Source: Gammaproteobacteria bacterium 45_16_T64 (GTDB lineage Bacteria; Pseudomonadota; Gammaproteobacteria; Pseudomonadales; Ketobacteraceae). Taken from it: DNA of 64,000 nt. A program made the translations under genes and the position numbers. Position 1 is the first letter of the stretch, and each line of letters begins with the position of its first letter. Where the stretch lies: the NCBI GenBank assembly GCA_002162955.1, contig MABD01000009.1, positions 124,001 to 188,000 on the forward strand, given 5' to 3'. Shown here in pieces: positions 19,498-27,603 of this stretch. The notes under the pieces were generated by a model. It made no database searches and was not told the origin of the DNA. It saw only the letters and a list, made by a program, of their open reading frames with translations.

Positions 19498-20679
19498 CTA
19501 CATCGCCGCACCCAATTTTTTCAAGACCTCGACGTCCTGCTCAGTAAACCCGACACTTCGCAGCACTTCACCGGTATGCTCACCAAGCTTGGCACCAATA
19601 CCTCGATATTGTGCCGGGGTTTCTGAGAATTTTATCGGTGAAGCTATTTGGCGCTGACTCTCGCCATCACCGGTTGGCACATCAACCAACAACTCTCTTG
19701 CCACTATTTGAGGGTGCTCACAGGCTTCAGAAAAGCTCAATACAGGTTCCGTACAAGAATCCAGGGCAGCGAACACCTCAGACCATTCATCATAGGTTTT
19801 GGTTTTCATCACACCGGCTATGTCGGCTTTCAGCTCCGCCACCATATCAGGAACCATCACTAGGCCTCGCCCCGACCACTCTGGATGGCCTAATCCCGTA
19901 CAAAACTGCGCAAAAAATTGAGGCTCTAAGCCTCCAGCAGAAAAATAACGCCCATCACTCGTCTCATAGCAATCATAAAACGTCCCACCATTAAGCTGCG
20001 TTGCCTCTAACGCTGGTTCCATATCACCAACCAACGCAGGGGGTGCGGTAAGCGCATGCATAGAAAACGCTGCATCCGTCATACTGATATCAATATATTG
20101 ACCTCCTCCACCTTGCTGCCGATGGATTACCGCCGCCAATATGCCCATGACGCCATGATATGACCCGCCCGCAACATCTGCCACCTGCACTCCCATTGGC
20201 GCTGGTCCCGTGGACTTACGACCGTTGTACCCCGTTACCCCTGCGATCGACAAATAATTCATGTCATGACCGGCTCGATTCTTATATGGGCCTGTCTGAC
20301 CATACCCTGTAATAGAGCAATATATAATATCGGGATTCACTTCCTTTAGCGCCTCATACCCCACCCCCAAACGGTCCATTACACCCGGGCGAAATTGCTC
20401 AACAACAATATCAAATTCCTTAATTAGTGATTTCACAGCGTCGACGGCTTCGGCCTTCTTTAAGTCTAATGCTATTGATTTTTTCGACCGATTTAAATAC
20501 GCATGAGCAGCCGAAACCCCTTTATCTTGGGGGGGTAACATTCTCACCATATCTGGGCGCGTTGGAGACTCAACACGAACCACTTCAGCTCCCATATCAG
20601 CCAACACCATTGTGCCAAATGGCCCGGGTAGTAAAGTCGAAAAATCCAGTACTTTCAATGATGTAAGTGGTCCAGCCAT
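19498..20679 (-). CDS. CaiB/BaiF (class III CoA-transferase) family, alpha-methylacyl-CoA racemase-like
   Basis: The fold is CaiB/BaiF. Two features point to alpha-methylacyl-CoA racemase rather than a true CoA-transferase: the His and Asp of AGHDMNYLS (about residue 126) and of ADVAGGS (about 156) match the racemase proton-shuttling pair. Racemases invert the 2-methyl group of branched acyl-CoAs before beta-oxidation. The N terminus has LLPGPFGTMVLADMGAEVVRVE. The ATG with GAGGA 6 bases upstream is chosen over a TTG two codons earlier; the product has 393 residues. It diverges from an AraC regulator gene that may control it. The substrate is inferred. Confidence 0.82.
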   Translation of the reverse strand: MAGPLTSLKVLDFSTLLPGPFGTMVLADMGAEVVRVESPTRPDMVRMLPPQDKGVSAAHAYLNRSKKSIALDLKKAEAVDAVKSLIKEFDIVVEQFRPGVMDRLGVGYEALKEVNPDIIYCSITGYGQTGPYKNRAGHDMNYLSIAGVTGYNGRKSTGPAPMGVQVADVAGGSYHGVMGILAAVIHRQQGGGGQYIDISMTDAAFSMHALTAPPALVGDMEPALEATQLNGGTFYDCYETSDGRYFSAGGLEPQFFAQFCTGLGHPEWSGRGLVMVPDMVAELKADIAGVMKTKTYDEWSEVFAALDSCTEPVLSFSEACEHPQIVARELLVDVPTGDGESQRQIASPIKFSETPAQYRGIGAKLGEHTGEVLRSVGFTEQDVEVLKKLGAAM

Positions 20680-20797
20680 AGTCAATCCTCATGTATTGGG
20701 TTTACGATTTGTACTCCCATGTTGTTTATCAGCCAAGATTAATCAAGTAGTGTAACGAGACCAATGACCAAAGCTTTCATTTTAGTTGACCATTATT

Positions 20798-21832
20798 ATG
20801 ACGACGACAGATAAAAACGACCTTCAGCAAAGTAAATCACCTAACACCGTATGCATGCACTATGTCCACGCTGCCTGTCAAAACGCTGAAGCCGCCGGGC
20901 TTAACGTCGAAGACTGCTTAGAACAAGCGGGATTACAGCTAAATTTACTGAAAAAACCACAGGCCCGCATATCAGCGTTACGTTACGAAAAGCTCACCCG
21001 TTACATCGCTGAGCAACTAGATGACGAGCTTCTAATGCAAGGTGGTATTGCTCGCTCTAGAGTTGGGTGCTTTAACCTCATGTGCCATCTAGCTATTCAC
21101 GAACAAACCTTACGCCAAGGCATATTACGATCCCTGCAATTCTACAAGTTGCTATGGGGTGACATATACTACCAGCTCTCCTCAGACGAAGATCTTGCCT
21201 ACCTTTCCATACACTTCGACAACCCCAGCACGGACCCATTACACATCACTAAAGACTGCGGCTTGGTCTTATTGCATCGTTTTTTCAGTTGGCTCATCAA
21301 TCAACACATCCCTCTACATCACGTAACCTACACCTTCACCAAACCAGATCATCACGAAGAGCATAACAGGCTCTATCGCTGCCCCATTCACTATTCTGGT
21401 GATATTGATGCTATCGCATTCTCAAACGCACTACTGAACAAGCCCGTTGTTCAAACTAAGGAGACCCTATCTCATTTCTTAAAAGGAGCTCCCAGCAACC
21501 TGATGGTAATCCCCAGCAACGGGAACAGCCTTACCTCGCAAATCCGGGTTGTATTGGCCGAATCTTTATATACTACTCCCCCCTCTTTGGAGCAGATTGC
21601 TAACGCCCTGAATACAACGACTCAAACAGTCCGCCGAAAGCTAAAGAAAGAAAACACGTCCTACCAAGAAATAAAAGATCAATTACGACAGGACAGCGCC
21701 ATTAATTTTCTATGCAATAGCAATTTACCTATTAATGATATTGCCCTACGTTTAGGCTTTTCTGAGCCTAGCACCTTTCACCGAGCGTTTAAAAAATGGA
21801 CAGGCACAACCCCCGGCAATTACCGCCGCTAA
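20798..21832 (+). CDS. AraC-family regulator with Arabinose_bd-type sensor domain
   Basis: The N-terminal 200 or so residues match the Arabinose_bd (OruR/VirS-like) ligand domain found in regulators of fatty-acid and hydrocarbon genes. The C-terminal 100 residues hold two HTH motifs, PSLEQIANALNTTTQTVRRKL and INDIALRLGFSEPSTFHRAFKKWTGTTPGNYR. A TTG four codons upstream of the chosen ATG is possible; neither has a clear ribosome site. It is divergent from the AMACR-like gene over 118 bases, which suggests it regulates that gene. Confidence 0.87.
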   Translation: MTTTDKNDLQQSKSPNTVCMHYVHAACQNAEAAGLNVEDCLEQAGLQLNLLKKPQARISALRYEKLTRYIAEQLDDELLMQGGIARSRVGCFNLMCHLAIHEQTLRQGILRSLQFYKLLWGDIYYQLSSDEDLAYLSIHFDNPSTDPLHITKDCGLVLLHRFFSWLINQHIPLHHVTYTFTKPDHHEEHNRLYRCPIHYSGDIDAIAFSNALLNKPVVQTKETLSHFLKGAPSNLMVIPSNGNSLTSQIRVVLAESLYTTPPSLEQIANALNTTTQTVRRKLKKENTSYQEIKDQLRQDSAINFLCNSNLPINDIALRLGFSEPSTFHRAFKKWTGTTPGNYRR

Positions 21833-22046
21833 TCCCTCCTCCCCCCAAAACCTATCTCGGTTAGCTTTCAGTGGTGGATATAACCCAATTCCACTGTGAG
21901 ACATTGACCATTCTTTTTTGCAAGACTCAAATCGATATAAAAAGTGGTAATAAGTCACTTGTTTCGCACTCTACATCCATTAGAATCCCTGCAAGTTATT
22001 TATAAGGCAATTAGCAACAGACTAGTAAACCAATGGATAGGTTTTC

Positions 22047-22739
22047 ATGAACGACACCATTTGCACACTCGTAGACAACTCCCCCGTAGGGGCCAATGTC
22101 ACATCTAGCGATTCGCTAGACCTTTCAAGATTGCACAATTCATTTGATGTCATCAATCAGCGCTACTTTGGAAATGCCATTTCTGCCTCAATTATTTGGC
22201 AGGTCCCTAAAGGCTTAGTATCCATTAACAAGGGCACGCCCAGCCTAGAACTCAACGCCACAGAACAAATTGAGTTTGAGCAAGCCACCAAAGCCATTGA
22301 AAGCGGTCACATTCAAAAAGCTCTCGCGCTATTAACCCCCTTAGCGGATAAAGGTCATGGTGACTCAGAGCTTCTCGTATGCCATATGCTAAAGCGCAAT
22401 CAGAACACTGATTGGCAAGTCTACGCTAGAGCTTACAACCAGCATTTTGTGACTGAAATGATGTCCCCAGCAGCGTGTTACTACCCAGAGTCAAGAGTGA
22501 TTGCCATCCACCCGCACTTACATGAGCGCGAAGTGCCGATGTTCGTATTACGTTACTTGATTTATCATGAGTGCTGCCACCAGATGATCAATTCCACGGA
22601 AGCGATCCCGCACCCACCTGAATTTATGGAATACGAACTCAAAGCCCCCTTCAGAGACAAGGCCCTACTTTGGCTGGATAAGGAAGGTTTTCCCACATTG
22701 CATAGCGCCCAAGCCCCACTTCCAGCCCCATTGCAATAA
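22047..22739 (+). CDS. SprT-like zinc metalloprotein with Sel1/TPR-like insert
   Basis: The start region VINQRYFGNAISASIIW (about residue 35) is typical of SprT/Spartan-like proteins, and HECCH at residues 174-178 is the HExxH zinc motif in YLIYHECCHQM. Between them, about residues 75-115 (SGHIQKALALLTPLADKGHGDSELL) look like a Sel1/TPR hairpin, making the spacing much longer than in SprT. There is no signal peptide, so it is cytoplasmic. Whether it is a protease is not shown. The next gene starts 23 bases later. Confidence 0.68.
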   Translation: MNDTICTLVDNSPVGANVTSSDSLDLSRLHNSFDVINQRYFGNAISASIIWQVPKGLVSINKGTPSLELNATEQIEFEQATKAIESGHIQKALALLTPLADKGHGDSELLVCHMLKRNQNTDWQVYARAYNQHFVTEMMSPAACYYPESRVIAIHPHLHEREVPMFVLRYLIYHECCHQMINSTEAIPHPPEFMEYELKAPFRDKALLWLDKEGFPTLHSAQAPLPAPLQ

Positions 22740-22762
22740 TAGCCACCCCCTGGATCTTTATT

Positions 22763-23809
22763 TTGAGTTTACGGAACACGCTTCTATTACCCATATTGCT
22801 AACATTATTTGCGAGCCCTCTATCACTGGCGAGCTCGCAAAAGTGTGATCAAGTTGCCAGTGTCGAATGTATACTTTCTGAAACCTTGGGAGCGATACAA
22901 CCGAACGCTTCATCCGAAAACACTGCGCTTCTCATGGAAATAGCGTTCGAAGCCTACTTGACCGACAACGACTCAATTTTCGAAAGCGCCCTTTCCCTAC
23001 TTGCCACTATAAACAAGAAACACAGCACCAATTTCCGCAACGCCATCAGAGACCTTAAACCCTTACTCGCAAAAGGTCACAAACCGACGTTAGGCAACGC
23101 CGTTAACTTTCCAACGCCAGAAACCAAATCATTAGCCGAAGAAGAAATTATTTTACATTCTATCAACAACAAAACATTCATCAATTTAGAAATTTTAGAT
23201 GAAAGCAATCGAAAATTTAACGATAGTCTTAGATGGCCCATAAGCAATTACTACTACCTTACCCTCATAAGAGAAGTTGAACTAAAGAAGTCAAAAGAAT
23301 TAAGAACAAAACTCATTCATTGGCTTTCCTTAGCACCCAGAGAAGAACACAAAGCCATTAACCTATCATTATCCCTTATGGAAACAATTGGTGGTGCACT
23401 AAGGTTAGGAGATTCCACGCGAAAAACATCTCGCATCAGTGCATTTAGCCCACCGGACTTAAACCATTTAAACCAAAGGGTTATTTTCTATCAGCGATTT
23501 ACTCGATTTTATAACAACCACATTGGCTTGAAAAAAAACGACTGCCAAAGCCCTATAACAACCACAGGAAACTCCATCTCTCTATTTTTTCACGAAGAAC
23601 ATAAGCCTTTAATACAAATGCTAGAGAATCTTACGCTCAAGACACCGAATGATTTTCTCATCACTGGAAGTATTATTAGCTATCTTAATTCCTGCTCCGC
23701 AACGAGTGATTTTTTCCTACAACGTTTCTTAAATGAGACACAGGCCACAAAAAGCGTCCAGGCCAGGACCTCACTTGTCCGAGCTTTTCGTCGCTTCTCA
23801 AAAGCCTAA
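22763..23809 (+). CDS. Secreted protein of unknown function, TTG start
   Basis: The only plausible start is a TTG giving a clear signal peptide (SLRNTLLLPILLTLFASPLSLA, cleavage near residue 24). The 348-residue product is otherwise mostly helical with a few cysteines (one pair near 29 and 36) and no recognised domain. Charge and length suggest a periplasmic or secreted repeat-like helical protein. It follows the SprT-like gene by 23 bases and may share its transcript. Its 3' side opens onto the longest AT-rich gap of the window. Confidence 0.6.
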   Translation: MSLRNTLLLPILLTLFASPLSLASSQKCDQVASVECILSETLGAIQPNASSENTALLMEIAFEAYLTDNDSIFESALSLLATINKKHSTNFRNAIRDLKPLLAKGHKPTLGNAVNFPTPETKSLAEEEIILHSINNKTFINLEILDESNRKFNDSLRWPISNYYYLTLIREVELKKSKELRTKLIHWLSLAPREEHKAINLSLSLMETIGGALRLGDSTRKTSRISAFSPPDLNHLNQRVIFYQRFTRFYNNHIGLKKNDCQSPITTTGNSISLFFHEEHKPLIQMLENLTLKTPNDFLITGSIISYLNSCSATSDFFLQRFLNETQATKSVQARTSLVRAFRRFSKA

Positions 23810-24230
23810 CTCTACTCAGCGGTTCCATCCTACCGACAAACGGTACAACACCTCAAAAGTGCGCAACTTTCTGCACAACCAAAAATTAATGATGGTACTA
23901 ACAAATATTAAGACACTAATGACAAAAGTATTTTTAAAAAAAATATAAAAAATAACGATAATTTTTAATATTATCGGTTCATTTAGATTGTTTGTAAGAC
24001 ATTGCCCTCAATCTATCCAAAATCGTGTGAGATATTGCTCAATTGTGTAAATCCGTATTGATATAGATCTATCAGACTGTTATCGTACGCCCCAAGTTAG
24101 TAACTAAATGGAATAAACATTTAATGCTAATTCAATACATTATTTTTGTTTAAACGCATCACCGAGTACTACTCAGCAGAATCAAAAACACGGGCGTTTT
24201 TGATTGTGATGCCGACAAAGGGAACTAACA
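23810..24230. other. AT-rich intergenic region upstream of sigma-like gene
   Basis: No credible gene is seen in this 421-base gap; a short reading frame crossing its left end is an out-of-frame extension of the preceding gene. The sequence around 23920-23975 is almost pure A/T. A sigma-70-like promoter candidate and an AGATCT-centred palindrome (ATAGATCTAT at 24062-24071) lie at the right. Confidence 0.7.
24058..24086 (+). promoter_or_regulatory. Candidate sigma-70 promoter for the sigma-like/DUF4123 pair
   Basis: TTGATA at 24058-24063 and TATCGT at 24081-24086 are separated by exactly 17 bases, and the spacer contains the 10-base palindrome ATAGATCTAT. The -35 is good and the -10 is fair. 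The predicted leader is about 140 bases, which is long. Confidence 0.35.
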
Positions 24231-24959
24231 ATGAACCAGAACATTAATCGCTATAGAGACCTTTCCACGCTTACCCAGCAGGAATGGGAAGAACTCGATA
24301 TTTACACCTTCATAGCTGCAAACTTTAATCGCTACTGTTCTGGTTTGATCAAGAAAATTGGTATTCAACACCTTCCATCTGATACCCGCGATTCACTTAT
24401 GGGATTGTTTTGTGATGTAGGTTACCGCCCACTTCTTTCTATTCATGAGAAGAACAAGAATGCTATTGGGGAACGCAGAAACCAGATAATGCTTGGTACT
24501 CTAAAGATGATATCTGCCACTCGCATGGTAGAAGCTCTTATTAAAGAATACCCTAGCTATGTAACACTGAATGCAGCCACAGACCCTGTAGACGGGGATG
24601 AATGGACAGACTGCCCAGAAGATCTCACGCACTCATCCAGTAGCGAGCCACAAGCCACCGCATTTTATGCGGCAGAAAGCAGCACTCCATTTTGGAACGA
24701 GCAAGAAGAAGAGCAAAATCATTTTGACAATCAACTGTCCCTCAAAATGGAAGTTATTCGCTCCTACTTGACTCCTCTTCAGTACAAACACTTGCGATAT
24801 ACTATTTGTGATGGCCTAACAACAAGTGAGATCGCAGAAAAAACAGGGCACAGCGCAACTAACGTTCGCATCATGCTACTTAACGCACGCAAGGTCATGA
24901 TGGACTTGGTCCCAAATCATTTACAGCAAGACATCCAGCACTGCATACGCCGTCGATAG
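24231..24959 (+). CDS. Sigma-70-like regulator, divergent
   Basis: The C-terminal part (about residues 178-230) reads as sigma region 4: LTPLQYKHLRYTICDGLTTSEIAEKTGHSATNVRIMLLNARK, a helix-turn-helix in which helix 1 follows the TPLQ start. The N-terminal 110 residues are helical and could be a very diverged region 2, including LPSDTRDSLMGLFCDVGYRP. An acidic linker of about 60 residues separates them. It could be an ECF-type sigma factor or a DNA-binding protein that borrowed region 4. It is coupled to a DUF4123 gene 4 bases downstream. Target promoters are unknown. Confidence 0.65.
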   Translation: MNQNINRYRDLSTLTQQEWEELDIYTFIAANFNRYCSGLIKKIGIQHLPSDTRDSLMGLFCDVGYRPLLSIHEKNKNAIGERRNQIMLGTLKMISATRMVEALIKEYPSYVTLNAATDPVDGDEWTDCPEDLTHSSSSEPQATAFYAAESSTPFWNEQEEEQNHFDNQLSLKMEVIRSYLTPLQYKHLRYTICDGLTTSEIAEKTGHSATNVRIMLLNARKVMMDLVPNHLQQDIQHCIRRR

Positions 24960-24963
24960 CATT

Positions 24964-25944
24964 GTGGTTGTCGACTCCCTGGAAAAGCTGCACTACCAAC
25001 TTGCACGCGATCAGCAGCTTTTCCCTAAGCACCACCTCTATCTTATTTTTGATGGCTTACCGGAAATAGTTTCCACCTACTTTCTTCTCGATGATGCCCC
25101 TGAGTATTTGCCGTTATTTATCAATACCCACCTAGAAGATGAGCTCCAATGCTCCCCTTACATTGTTTGCATAAACTTAACTTCACTGGCATTTATCGAA
25201 TGGTTTTATACCGCGGGATTAGGTTTAGGTTTTTTCTACTTTTCACCTCTGACAATAGAAGCATCTCTTTCACACTGGCAAAAATTACTTTTCCATCAAA
25301 CCCAAGACAATACAGACCAGCACTTTATGCTTCGCTTTTATGAAACCTCTGTCTTTGAGGCACTGATCAACAACCAAGAACTCAGTGAATTCAACACCGC
25401 CTTAGCTCCTTGCAGCACACTGTATTTTCAAACAACGAACAAACAATGGATAAAGCAGAAAAATACGAGGGCTGTAAATACTCCTGCACGCGAACACAAC
25501 CTTATAAAAACACTGAGCCACACAAACCTACCCCCTCTATGCATCCACACCCTTGCAAAACGCTGCGAAATTAGTTTCTGGGAAAGCTCTCCTGAAAAAA
25601 TAGAGAAATTTCACCCCAGGATAAGAGCACAGGTTTTGGAAGCAGGTGTGACTCTAGCGCTAAGCGCCAACATCTTTGCTAAAGCCCCACTTATAGACTT
25701 GCTAGCCTTATGGTTGGATCGCGGACCGCTCGAACTCACGTCACAGCCCCACTTAAGCGTACTACATACATCGTCAGCTACAGACTACGAAAAAATCAAG
25801 TACCTCACCGATACAACATCACACCACGACTCTTGGAAAAAAACAGATTCAGATCAACTCAATCAGCTAATGTCAGCCGTATTAGGCACCCAATCCACCA
25901 ATCATGATTTGAATAATTTCATCGCGCCAACGCGCAATCAATAA
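24964..25944 (+). CDS. DUF4123 domain protein (type VI adaptor-like) with extra C-terminal domain
   Basis: Residues about 22-140 match DUF4123: HLYLIFDGLPE, then PLFINTHLEDEL, then SPYIVCINL, then HFMLRFYETSVFEALI near the end, the usual FRFYDP-like block. DUF4123 proteins are chaperones/adaptors that load effectors onto VgrG in type VI secretion. The remaining 180 residues have no recognised fold. The GTG start is 4 bases after the sigma-like gene's stop, so translation is coupled. No VgrG, Hcp or effector gene is seen in the window. Its last 63 bases overlap the tetR gene on the other strand. Confidence 0.75.
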   Translation: MVVDSLEKLHYQLARDQQLFPKHHLYLIFDGLPEIVSTYFLLDDAPEYLPLFINTHLEDELQCSPYIVCINLTSLAFIEWFYTAGLGLGFFYFSPLTIEASLSHWQKLLFHQTQDNTDQHFMLRFYETSVFEALINNQELSEFNTALAPCSTLYFQTTNKQWIKQKNTRAVNTPAREHNLIKTLSHTNLPPLCIHTLAKRCEISFWESSPEKIEKFHPRIRAQVLEAGVTLALSANIFAKAPLIDLLALWLDRGPLELTSQPHLSVLHTSSATDYEKIKYLTDTTSHHDSWKKTDSDQLNQLMSAVLGTQSTNHDLNNFIAPTRNQ

Positions 25945-26493
25945 TTCCGAGCTCTCCTCGACAGTTGCAGCCTTAACAGTTTCAAAAATCATTGATGTCA
26001 CTATGCGTGCTGCAATTTCCTGGTCCATATTTTTGCGCAAAAAACCCTTCTCCACACCGTTTCGCATATATTCCTGAATAAATCGCGCAAACAAAGAAAA
26101 AGACGCGGTCACTCGATCTGCCGCATCATTGTTACCATCGATTGTTTCATATAGCGCGATCCGGGCAATACGGCGATCAGTTTGAAAAATTGCGATCAGC
26201 CGATCAGAAATCCGAACAATCTGCCCTTTGTACTCCAACAAACTATCAGTGGTGGGTGGCTCATCTTGAACCACGGTCGCCAAATTTTGCAAAATACTGT
26301 TGATCACTGCATCAAACAGCGCTTTTTTATTCTTATAATAACGGTATATGGTCCCATGCCCTATCTGCAGTATTGCAGCCATATCAGCGATACTCGCGGA
26401 ATGGTAACCTTTATCTGCAAACACAGTAATCGCGGCCTGCAAGATATCCTCACGGCGGCGTGCGATCTTCTCTGTACTGGCAATATTTACCAT
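25882..26493 (-). CDS. TetR-family transcriptional regulator
   Basis: The N-terminal HTH is clear: RREDILQAAITVFADKGYHSASIADMAAILQIGHGTIYRYYKNK (about residues 12-55), followed by about 140 residues of helical ligand/dimer domain. Length 203 residues is normal. The last 63 bases overlap the 3' end of the DUF4123 gene in opposite orientation. Upstream lies a pair of near-identical repeats (26502-26554) that could be its own operator. No ribosome site is obvious before the ATG. Confidence 0.88.
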   Translation of the reverse strand: MVNIASTEKIARRREDILQAAITVFADKGYHSASIADMAAILQIGHGTIYRYYKNKKALFDAVINSILQNLATVVQDEPPTTDSLLEYKGQIVRISDRLIAIFQTDRRIARIALYETIDGNNDAADRVTASFSLFARFIQEYMRNGVEKGFLRKNMDQEIAARIVTSMIFETVKAATVEESSELLIARWRDEIIQIMIGGLGA

Positions 26494-26501
26494 AGAACTA
26501 C

Positions 26502-26554
26502 GTGCTCAAAAGTCAATTTGGCGCCAATATTAGTAAACTGTGTTCAAAAGTCAA
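26502..26554 (-). promoter_or_regulatory. Two direct repeats containing TTGACT, likely tetR promoter/operator
   Basis: On the minus strand the 15-mers TTGACTTTTGAGCAC (26502-26516) and TTGACTTTTGAACAC (26540-26554) differ at one base and lie 38 bases apart. Each begins with a -35-like TTGACT. They fill the gap before tetR, and the distal copy overlaps the stop of the glycosyltransferase gene. A TetR operator or tandem promoters are both possible. Confidence 0.5.
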
Positions 26555-27531
26555 CGATAGAACAAATACTTCAAACTGCTCCATGCGTTATCGCCAGTAT
26601 ATTTCCCCAGCTTCGCCTCAATACAATTCATTAGCGCTCCAATAACCTTTGCATCCAGAGCAGCAACCCAGGCCTGACCGGCAATCGCAATCGCTTGAGC
26701 TTGGTCTTTATGGCGCTTTAGAAAATTCACCTTCGCTACTAACGACTCTTTCGAATCCACCAACGCCACATTCTCCATATCAACCAAACCAAGCTCGCCA
26801 CATTCAAGCGCATTTGGTGGCCATAGCAATACTACGCACCCTGCCGCAAAAGCATCCAGGGACTGCCCCCGCAGCCCTCCATACGGAAGGTCGTCCACCA
26901 CACACATCACGCTTTTATCTAGCACTTGTCGCTTCTGGTTAACCGACTCGTCACCTCCAATAACATGAATCTTTAACTCTCGACGAATTTCAAATAGAAT
27001 TTCTCGATGCCGCTTATTGGTGGTCTGCTCCATATCACCCAGCAAACAAACACCGATTGTTTTACATTTAAATTCACTAACAGGCAGTAAAGAGCTGCCC
27101 TCTTTCGAAGCCAATGACAACCCTAAAAAAGGCGGAATGCTTTCGACATCCACCCCACTTTTGCTTAGACGCTCTTTTCTGTCTAACCCAAACACCACAA
27201 AGCGAGCCCATGGAAGAGCCTTTGTGAGCTTATCCCTACGAGAAGCCACCTCTCTATCTCTAGCATGATACTCATGATAGGTGTAATCAAAAACAATCAA
27301 CTGAGGGATCTTTCTAAGGGTGTTAATTTGAGAATAGAGGCAATCAAACGGTAGCCACATGAGTATACGGTCATAGCGCGCGAGTGGTACTCCATCAACG
27401 ACCGAAGCCAGCTTTTGTTGCCTAGCCGGAGTTAACCAATCCATTTTTAACTTACAAAATGTTTCCAGTTCACTAAAAATGGGCTCTATCTGCTGCCTTG
27501 ACGCAGCAGAAGCAAGCAACAATACCTTCAA
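26551..27531 (-). CDS. Glycosyltransferase family 1-like protein, TTG start
   Basis: The 326-residue protein has a GT-B-like plan. The N-terminal half starts MKVLLLASAASRQQIEP. The C-terminal half carries the retaining-GT pattern DDLPYGGLRGQSLDAFAAGCVVLLWPP followed by ELGLVDMENVALVDSKESL. No signal or membrane segment is present, so it acts in the cytoplasm on an activated sugar. The first in-frame start, TTG, has GGGGAG 6 bases upstream, so TTG is favoured. It follows the DUF748 gene by 72 bases on the same strand. Donor and acceptor are unknown. Confidence 0.68.
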   Translation of the reverse strand: MKVLLLASAASRQQIEPIFSELETFCKLKMDWLTPARQQKLASVVDGVPLARYDRILMWLPFDCLYSQINTLRKIPQLIVFDYTYHEYHARDREVASRRDKLTKALPWARFVVFGLDRKERLSKSGVDVESIPPFLGLSLASKEGSSLLPVSEFKCKTIGVCLLGDMEQTTNKRHREILFEIRRELKIHVIGGDESVNQKRQVLDKSVMCVVDDLPYGGLRGQSLDAFAAGCVVLLWPPNALECGELGLVDMENVALVDSKESLVAKVNFLKRHKDQAQAIAIAGQAWVAALDAKVIGALMNCIEAKLGKYTGDNAWSSLKYLFYR

Positions 27532-27603
27532 CAGTGACTCCCCTTAATTTACCACCTATCCCAAAGCATAGATGGCACAAGCTAGATCGCAAGAAGGCAT
27601 TGA

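Noticed and set aside
20680-20797. Operator for the AraC/AMACR divergent pair
   Set aside because: No inverted or direct repeat longer than chance length was seen in the 118-base gap.
23733-23948. A 71-codon frame at the end of the secreted protein gene
   Set aside because: It overlaps the true coding end in another frame, has no ribosome site and ends in AT-rich sequence with low-complexity codons.
24964-25944. Type VI secretion locus
   Set aside because: DUF4123 alone does not make a locus; no VgrG, Hcp, PAAR, ClpV or sheath gene is present in the window.
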